Source: an uncultured Collinsella sp. (GTDB lineage Bacteria > Actinomycetota > Coriobacteriia > Coriobacteriales > Coriobacteriaceae). From it: a DNA stretch of 11,145 nucleotides. Where the stretch lies: positions 1-11,145 of the forward strand of contig CAUGJN010000051.1 in assembly GCA_959599635.1 (NCBI GenBank), read 5' to 3'. Position 1 is the first letter of the stretch. Each line of letters opens with the position of its first letter. This document shows positions 6,190 to 11,145 of this stretch, piece by piece. The notes beneath the pieces were generated by a model. It did not search any database, was not told where the DNA came from, and worked only from the letters and a program-made list of their open reading frames with translations. The translations under genes and the position numbers were made by a program.

Positions 6190-7437
6190 ATGGAACAGAG
6201 AGTTGCAATCACCGGCATCGGTGCCGTATCGCCGCTCGGCAACACCGCGCTTGCCACCTGGGCGGCCATGTGCGCCGGGACCTGTGGCATCGGCCCGATC
6301 ACGCACTTCGATACCGATGCGTTTACCGTCAAGGTGGCGGCCGAAGTCAAGGGCTTTGACGGCAACGAGTACTTTGGCAAGCGTGACGCCAAGCATCTGG
6401 ACCCCTGCGTTCAGTTTGCGATGGCGGCTTCGGACGAGGCAATGCACGATGCGGGCTTTGATGTCGAAGGCGCCATCGATCGTGAGCGCCTGGGCGTCTA
6501 CGTGGGCTCGGGCGTGGGCGGCATGACGACGCTCGTCGACAACGTCCACACGATCGCCGATCGTGGGCCCCGCCGCGCATCGCCTTACATGATTGCGATG
6601 ATGATCCCCAACATGGCTTCGGGCAATATCGCGATCCGCCACAAGGCAAAGGGACCGACCCTGCCAGTCGTGACTGCTTGCGCGACCTCGGCCCATGCGG
6701 TGGGCGAGGCGTTCCGCGCCATCAAGCACGGCTATGCCGACGCGATCCTCGCGGGCGGCGCCGAGGCGGCCATTATCCCCGATGCCGTTGCAGGCTTTAC
6801 GTCCTGCCGCGCATTGACCACCAACCCCGATCCTGCGACGGCTTGCCGCCCGTTCGATGCAGACCGCGACGGCTTTGTGATGGGCGAGGGCGCTTGCGTG
6901 CTGGTACTCGAGAGCATGGAACATGCGCAGGCGCGCGGTGCGCACATTTATGCCGAGGTCGTGGGCTACGGCAACACCGATGATGCTTATCACATCACGA
7001 GTCCCGATCCCGAGGCTGCCGGCATTGCCCGCGCGATATCGCTGGCGGTGGCCGAGGGCGACGTCAAGCCTTCCGAGGGCCTCTACATCAATGCCCACGG
7101 CACCTCGACCAAGCTTAATGATTCGTCCGAGACGGCGGGCATTAAGCGAGCGCTCGGCGAGGACGCGGCGCGCGCCGCACATGTCTCGTCGACCAAGTCG
7201 ATGACGGGGCACATGATCGGTGCCACGGGGGCCATCGAGGTCATGGCCTGCGCCATAGCACTCGAGCAGGGCGTGGTGCCGCCGACCATTAACTACCACA
7301 CGCCCGATTCCGCCTGCGATCTTGATTACACGCCCAATCGCGCGGTTCGCGCCGACCTTACCTGGGCGCTTTCGACCAACCTGGGCTTTGGCGGGCACAA
7401 CGCCGCCATCGCGCTGCGTAGATATACGAGGAGCTAG
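6190..7437 (+). CDS. fabF: 3-oxoacyl-ACP synthase II
   Basis: FabF elongates acyl-ACP by condensation with malonyl-ACP. Read from ATG 6190 it has 415 residues, normal for the family. The Cys-His-His triad and the conserved lysine are present: Cys164 in VTACATS, His303 in NAHGTST, Lys336 and His341 in STKSMTGH, close to E. coli FabF 163, 303, 335 and 340. The protein opens with the usual RVAITGIGAVSPLG and ends with NLGFGGHNAAIAL. ATG 6187 would add one Met. With FabH it is the only condensing enzyme in the cluster; there is no FabB. It ends 3 nt before accB, whose ribosome binding site lies inside the fabF end. A long minus-strand open frame across this gene is an artefact of GC-rich third positions. 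Confidence 0.96.
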   Translation: MEQRVAITGIGAVSPLGNTALATWAAMCAGTCGIGPITHFDTDAFTVKVAAEVKGFDGNEYFGKRDAKHLDPCVQFAMAASDEAMHDAGFDVEGAIDRERLGVYVGSGVGGMTTLVDNVHTIADRGPRRASPYMIAMMIPNMASGNIAIRHKAKGPTLPVVTACATSAHAVGEAFRAIKHGYADAILAGGAEAAIIPDAVAGFTSCRALTTNPDPATACRPFDADRDGFVMGEGACVLVLESMEHAQARGAHIYAEVVGYGNTDDAYHITSPDPEAAGIARAISLAVAEGDVKPSEGLYINAHGTSTKLNDSSETAGIKRALGEDAARAAHVSSTKSMTGHMIGATGAIEVMACAIALEQGVVPPTINYHTPDSACDLDYTPNRAVRADLTWALSTNLGFGGHNAAIALRRYTRS

Positions 7438-7440
7438 AGC

Positions 7441-7914
7441 ATGGATTCCAAAAGACTTGCCGAGATAGCCGATGTGATGGAGGACCGCGGCCTCACGCGC
7501 GTACGCGTTGAGGAGCCCGATGGCACCGCGGTCGAACTCGAGCGCGCGAGTGTGGCGCAGCCGGTTGCCGTGCCCATGCCTATGCCGAGCGCCATGGCCG
7601 CTCAAGTTGCAGCTCCCACAGTCGCGCCTGCCGCACCGGAACCCGCCACGCAGACACCTGCCGCCGCGCCGGAGCCCAAGGGCACCGAGGTGACTGCTCC
7701 CATGGTGGGCGTCTTCTATGCTGCCCCTGCGCCGGGCGACGAGCCGTTTGTGCGCGTGGGCTCCAAGGTCAAGGCCGGCGAGACCCTTTGCATCATCGAG
7801 GCCATGAAGGTTCTCAACGAGGTGACGGCCGAGGCAGACGGCGAGGTGCTCGAGATCTGCGTGGCCGATGGCGACCTCGTGGAGTTTGACAGCTGCCTCA
7901 TGAGGATCGGATAG
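7441..7914 (+). CDS. accB: Biotin carboxyl carrier protein of acetyl-CoA carboxylase
   Basis: AccB carries biotin between the carboxylase (AccC) and carboxyltransferase (AccDA) sites. It has 157 residues: a short N-terminal domain (1-36), an Ala/Pro-rich flexible linker (about 37-80) and a C-terminal biotinyl domain (82-157). The biotinylated lysine is Lys123 in EAMKV, where many proteins have EAMKM. The segment APAPGDEPF (95-103) matches the thumb insertion typical of AccB proteins, which separates it from other biotinyl domains. GAGGAG (7428-7433) is 7 nt before the ATG. The likely modifying enzyme is the birA product at the other end of the cluster. Confidence 0.95.
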   Translation: MDSKRLAEIADVMEDRGLTRVRVEEPDGTAVELERASVAQPVAVPMPMPSAMAAQVAAPTVAPAAPEPATQTPAAAPEPKGTEVTAPMVGVFYAAPAPGDEPFVRVGSKVKAGETLCIIEAMKVLNEVTAEADGEVLEICVADGDLVEFDSCLMRIG

Positions 7915-7919
7915 GTGAT
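7913..7919 (+). promoter_or_regulatory. Shine-Dalgarno of fabZ overlapping the accB stop
   Basis: AGGTGAT matches the 16S-complementary sequence and lies 4 nt before the ATG at 7924, with its AGGTG core 6 nt away. It overlaps the accB stop codon, so the genes are probably coupled. It argues against the in-frame GTG at 7915, which lies inside the site. Confidence 0.6.
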
Positions 7920-7923
7920 ATCC

Positions 7924-8346
7924 ATGAACAAAGAAGAGCTCAAGAAGCTGTTACCGCATCGCGAGCCGATGCTTTTGCTCGACGAAGCCGAGCTGGTGGG
8001 CGACGAGGCCCACGGCAAGATCATGATTACGGGCGACGAGTACTTTTTGCAGGGACATTTTCCGGGAAACCCGGTCGTTCCCGGCGTGATTCAGTGCGAG
8101 ATGCTCGCCCAGAACTGCTGCGTGCTGCTGATGGGCGATGAGGAGGCGCGCGGCGCGACGCCGTTCTACACGAGTCTGGACAAGGTGCGCTTTAAGCGTC
8201 CGGTGCGCCCGGGCGACACGGTGGATCTAGTGTGCTCCATCACGCGTGCGCGCGGGCCGTTCCGCTTTGCGACGGGTACTGCGAGCGTCAACGGTGAGGT
8301 TTGCTGCCGCGCCGATATGTCTTTTGCACTCATGCACGAAAGTTAA
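7924..8346 (+). CDS. fabZ: 3-hydroxyacyl-ACP dehydratase
   Basis: FabZ dehydrates 3-hydroxyacyl-ACP to trans-2-enoyl-ACP. The 140-residue hot-dog-fold protein has LPHREPMLLLDE (10-21), the catalytic His45 in GHFPGNPVVPG and Glu59 in GVIQCEMLAQ, with the 14-residue His-Glu spacing of known FabZ enzymes. The later VRFKRPVRPGD strand is also typical. A close FabZ relative, enterococcal FabN, also isomerises the double bond; the sequence alone cannot tell whether this protein does so. I chose ATG 7924, as the alternative GTG at 7915 lies inside the Shine-Dalgarno. It sits 9 nt after accB and 10 nt before accC, inside the carboxylase gene group as in streptococci. Confidence 0.94.
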   Translation: MNKEELKKLLPHREPMLLLDEAELVGDEAHGKIMITGDEYFLQGHFPGNPVVPGVIQCEMLAQNCCVLLMGDEEARGATPFYTSLDKVRFKRPVRPGDTVDLVCSITRARGPFRFATGTASVNGEVCCRADMSFALMHES

Positions 8347-8356
8347 GGAAGGCTCC

Positions 8357-9700
8357 ATGTTCGACAAAGTGCTCATCGCCAACCGCGGCGAAGTCGCGGT
8401 CCGTGTTATCCGCGCGTGCCGCGATATGGGCATCAAGACCGTCGCCGTTTATTCCACGGCCGATGCGGACGCGCTACACGTGCAGCTTGCCGACGAGGCG
8501 TATTGCATCGGCGGCCCGCGTCTTGCCGAGAGCTACCTCAACGACGATGCCGTGCTCACCTGTGCCGTAAAGTCGGGAGCTAAGGCAATTCATCCCGGCT
8601 ATGGCTTTTTCTCCGAGAAGGCGAGCTTCGTGCGCGACTGCGACAAGTACGGTCTGGCGTTTGTTGGTCCCTCGGCCGAGGTCATCGACAGCATGGGCGA
8701 CAAGGATGCCGCACGTAGAACGGCTGCCGCGGCGGGCGTGCCCATCGTGCCGGGCTGCGATTTGCTCAAAAGCCCCGAGGAGGCGACGGCCGAGGCCGAG
8801 CGCATTGGCTGCCCCGTGCTCATCAAGGCGCGTGCGGGCGGTGGCGGTCGCGGCATTCGCAAGGTCGAGCGCGTGGAAGATGCGGCAAAGGCGTTCATCG
8901 AGGCGCGTGCCGAGGGCGAGGCCGTTTTTGGCGACGGCGAGTGCTACATGGAGAAGTTCGTCGCGCCGGCGCACCACGTCGAGGTGCAGATTATGGCCGA
9001 TAAGCAGGGCCATGTGTTTTCGCTCGGCGAGCGCGAGTGCTCGGTGCAGCGCCGCAACCAAAAGCTGATCGAGGAGAGCCCCGCGCCGTGCCTCGACGGA
9101 CGCGATGATATTCGCGCGCGCATGCACAAGGCGGCGCGCGACTTGGCTCGTGCCGTCGGTTATGAGGGCGCTGGCACCATCGAGTTTCTGTACTCGGACG
9201 ACGGCAATTTCTACTTTATGGAAATGAACACGCGCTTGCAGGTGGAGCATCCGGTTACAGAGTTTGTGACCGATACCGACTTGGTCAAGTGGCAGCTGCG
9301 CGTGGCAGCCGGCCAGCCTCTGCCCTTTGAGCAGGAGGACATGCCGGTGCGCAACCACGCCATGGAGTGCCGCATCAATGCCGAAACGCCGGACTTTCTG
9401 CCGTCGTGCGGAACGGTCACCGCGTTGCGTGTGCCGGGTGGCCCGCTCGTGCGCTGGGATTCCGCCATGTTTACCGGTGCGAAAGTTCCGCCGTACTACG
9501 ACTCCATGCTCGGCAAGCTCATCGTGTGTGCGCCCACGCGTGACGGTGCCATTCGCAAGATGCGCTCGGCCCTAGGCGAGCTCGTGATTGAGGGCGTGAG
9601 CGAAAACAGCGAGCTTCAGCTCGACGTGCTGGCAAACGACGAGTTCTTGTCGGGCATGTATCACACCGATCTGATGGGGCATCTCTATGCTGATGAATAG
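8357..9700 (+). CDS. accC: Biotin carboxylase subunit of acetyl-CoA carboxylase
   Basis: AccC carboxylates the biotin on AccB with ATP and bicarbonate. The 447-residue protein has normal length. It starts MFDKVLIANRGEVAVRVIRAC, then shows HPGYGFFSE, the glycine-rich ATP-grasp loop (KARAGGGGRGIR), HHVEVQI, ERECSVQRRNQK and the active-site block MEMNTRLQVEHPVTE. Its C-terminal domain carries VPPYYDSMLGKLI. The glycine loop has R-A where E. coli has S-G; alanine there is common, the arginine less so. Start: AAGGAAGG (8345-8352) precedes ATG 8357. An open frame reaching back to 8246 runs through fabZ and is not used. The gene overlaps the next by about 14 nt. Confidence 0.96.
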   Translation: MFDKVLIANRGEVAVRVIRACRDMGIKTVAVYSTADADALHVQLADEAYCIGGPRLAESYLNDDAVLTCAVKSGAKAIHPGYGFFSEKASFVRDCDKYGLAFVGPSAEVIDSMGDKDAARRTAAAAGVPIVPGCDLLKSPEEATAEAERIGCPVLIKARAGGGGRGIRKVERVEDAAKAFIEARAEGEAVFGDGECYMEKFVAPAHHVEVQIMADKQGHVFSLGERECSVQRRNQKLIEESPAPCLDGRDDIRARMHKAARDLARAVGYEGAGTIEFLYSDDGNFYFMEMNTRLQVEHPVTEFVTDTDLVKWQLRVAAGQPLPFEQEDMPVRNHAMECRINAETPDFLPSCGTVTALRVPGGPLVRWDSAMFTGAKVPPYYDSMLGKLIVCAPTRDGAIRKMRSALGELVIEGVSENSELQLDVLANDEFLSGMYHTDLMGHLYADE

Positions 9701-11145
9701 GAAAGCGAAGACGGTCAACGTCCTCGAGGGGCCGATGACCGAGTCATGCGCCGAGTTTCCCGCGCGCCACGTGTTTATCAAGTGCCCGGAGTGCCGCCGT
9801 GTGATCGATGAGGCACGCCTGCACGACAACCTCGAGGTGTGCCCCCGTTGCGGCAAGCATTTTCGCGTGAGCGGGCGCGACCGTATGCGCATGACGGTCG
9901 ACGCGGGTACCTTTGAGGAGTGGGATGCCGAACTGGCGTCAGAGGACTTCCTCTCGTTTCCCGGCTATGCCGACAAGCTTAAGAGCGTGAGCGAGCGTTC
10001 GGGCGAGCGCGATGCCGTCGTGTGCGGCAGGGGTAAAATCCGCGGCTGCGATACCGCGCTCTTCTTTATGGACGCCAACTTTATGATGGGCTCGATGGGC
10101 TCCGTGGTGGGCGAGAAGATCTGTCGTGTCTTTGAGCGCGCGGCCGAGTTGGGGCTGCCGGTCGTTGGCTTTACCGTATCGGGCGGCGCCCGCATGCAGG
10201 AGGGCGTGACCTCGCTTATGCAGATGGCCAAGATTTCTGCGGCGGTTAGGCGCCACAGCGAGGCGGGCGGCCTGTACATCACGGTACTCACCGACCCCAC
10301 GACCGGAGGCGTAACCGCGAGCTTTGCCATGGAGGGCGACATTATCCTGGCCGAGCCCGATGCCCTGACAGCATTTGCCGGCCCGCGCGTGATCGAGCAG
10401 AACATGCACAAGCGCCTGCCCAAGGGATTCCAGCGTTCCGAGTTTTTGCTGGAGCACGGCTTTTGCGATGCCGTTGTTCCGCGTGGTGAGATTGCGCTCA
10501 CGGTAGGCGAGCTGCTGGCGCTGCACGAAGGGCACGCGCCCGGCCTGGGGGCACCGCATGAGATCGTGCATACGGGTCGTCGCGACAAAAAGCTGGGACA
10601 CTTGTTTAAGCGCTCGGCCGCACCAAAAAGCGCGCTCGAAATCGTCAAACAGACTCGCTCGGCGAACCGCGCCACGGCAGGCGAGATGATCTCGTTGGGT
10701 CTCGACGGATTCGTAGAGCTGCACGGCGACCGCTACTTTGGCGACGATGCTGCCGTGGTGGGCGGCATCGGCTGGAAAGACGGGCGACCCGTGACGGTTA
10801 TCGCCATCGAGCGCGGTACCACGACCAAAGAGCGCATGCGTCGCAACTTTGGTATGGCACATCCCGAGGGCTACCGCAAGGCACGTCGCCTGATGCACCA
10901 AGCCGAGAAATTTGGTCGGCCGGTTCTGTGCCTGGTTGATACTTCGGGCGCGTTTTGCGGCATCGGTGCCGAGGAGCGCGGCCAGGGCGAGGCGATTGCC
11001 CAGAATCTCATGGAGATGAGCGGCCTTAAGACGCCGATTGTCTCGGTGGTGACAGGCGAGGGCGGCTCTGGTGGCGCGCTGGCGCTGTCCGTGGCCGACC
11101 GCATCCTGATGCTCTCGAGCTCGGCCTATTCGGTCGTGAGCCCCG
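9687..11145 (+). CDS. accDA: Fused acetyl-CoA carboxylase carboxyltransferase beta-alpha (3' end outside window)
   Basis: This subunit transfers the carboxyl group from biotin to acetyl-CoA, giving malonyl-CoA. One uninterrupted frame of 486 codons runs off the window. The beta part (about 1-285) has the zinc ribbon CPEC...CPRC (Cys33, 36, 52, 55), GGARMQEG (166-173) and DPTTGGVTASF (Gly207-208). After a short polar linker (about 286-314) the alpha part begins near Ser315, with HGDR (346-349), RRNFGMAHPEGYRKA, DTSGAFCG (418-425) and GEGGSGGALA (457-466). The alpha part lacks the long N-terminal helical region of E. coli AccA and resembles the short streptococcal AccA. DTSGAFCG replaces the usual DTPGAYPG. 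The start is uncertain: ATG 9687 overlaps accC with only a weak GGGG site. ATG 9693 and ATG 9735 are alternatives, all before the zinc ribbon. Confidence 0.92.
   Translation, partial: MLMNRKAKTVNVLEGPMTESCAEFPARHVFIKCPECRRVIDEARLHDNLEVCPRCGKHFRVSGRDRMRMTVDAGTFEEWDAELASEDFLSFPGYADKLKSVSERSGERDAVVCGRGKIRGCDTALFFMDANFMMGSMGSVVGEKICRVFERAAELGLPVVGFTVSGGARMQEGVTSLMQMAKISAAVRRHSEAGGLYITVLTDPTTGGVTASFAMEGDIILAEPDALTAFAGPRVIEQNMHKRLPKGFQRSEFLLEHGFCDAVVPRGEIALTVGELLALHEGHAPGLGAPHEIVHTGRRDKKLGHLFKRSAAPKSALEIVKQTRSANRATAGEMISLGLDGFVELHGDRYFGDDAAVVGGIGWKDGRPVTVIAIERGTTTKERMRRNFGMAHPEGYRKARRLMHQAEKFGRPVLCLVDTSGAFCGIGAEERGQGEAIAQNLMEMSGLKTPIVSVVTGEGGSGGALALSVADRILMLSSSAYSVVSP

Noticed and set aside
6082..7605. 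507-codon open frame on the minus strand across fabF and its flanks
   Set aside because: It is antisense to fabF, which has every catalytic residue. Its His/Arg/Gly-rich product resembles no family and is expected from GC-rich third positions.
8246..8356. N-terminal extension of accC by 37 codons
   Set aside because: It runs through the fabZ coding sequence in another frame, and the family's N-terminus begins at 8357 just after AAGGAAGG.
1..11145. Search by eye for tRNA, rRNA, CRISPR, insertion sequences, attachment sites and phage genes
   Set aside because: Nothing found. Genes are contiguous and all intergenic gaps are under 180 bp with no repeat arrays or transposase-like frames.

Overview
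The window is GC-rich, gene-dense chromosomal DNA carrying housekeeping genes. It looks like a high-GC Gram-positive bacterium. My best guess is a Collinsella-like member of the Coriobacteriia, judged from protein flavour, GC-rich third codon positions and strong AAGGAGG-type ribosome binding sites. That assignment is inference and no search was run.

Region 1 (1-1225) is the end of a translation-factor operon. It holds the C-terminal 265 residues of elongation factor G, then rpsJ (ribosomal protein S10, TTG start), then a strong intrinsic terminator. No tuf gene lies between fusA and rpsJ, and the rest of the S10 operon does not follow.

Region 2 (1284-2060, minus strand) is a single-domain biotin-protein ligase (birA), convergent with rpsJ and divergent from the fatty-acid genes. 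The 176-bp birA-fabH gap carries two nearly identical 18-bp direct repeats 48 bp apart. Each contains an imperfect dyad and is a candidate operator.

Region 3 (2237 to the window end, plus strand) is one tightly packed type II fatty-acid synthesis operon: fabH, acpP, fabK, fabD, fabG, fabF, accB, fabZ, accC, then an open reading frame fusing the acetyl-CoA carboxylase carboxyltransferase beta and alpha subunits (accDA), which is cut by the window edge. The products form a complete pathway. AccB, AccC and AccDA, with AccB biotinylated by the divergent BirA, make malonyl-CoA. FabD moves malonate to ACP. FabH starts chains, FabF elongates, FabG reduces, FabZ dehydrates, and FabK, a flavin enzyme, performs the last reduction. 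Apart from the accD-accA fusion, the order is that of the Streptococcus pneumoniae fab-acc cluster.

No RNA genes, mobile elements, CRISPR arrays or broken genes were seen, and no gene-free stretch exceeds 300 bases. I see no clearly undescribed system. The most informative points are the repeat pair, the streptococcal-type gene order, the accDA fusion and the rpsJ arrangement.
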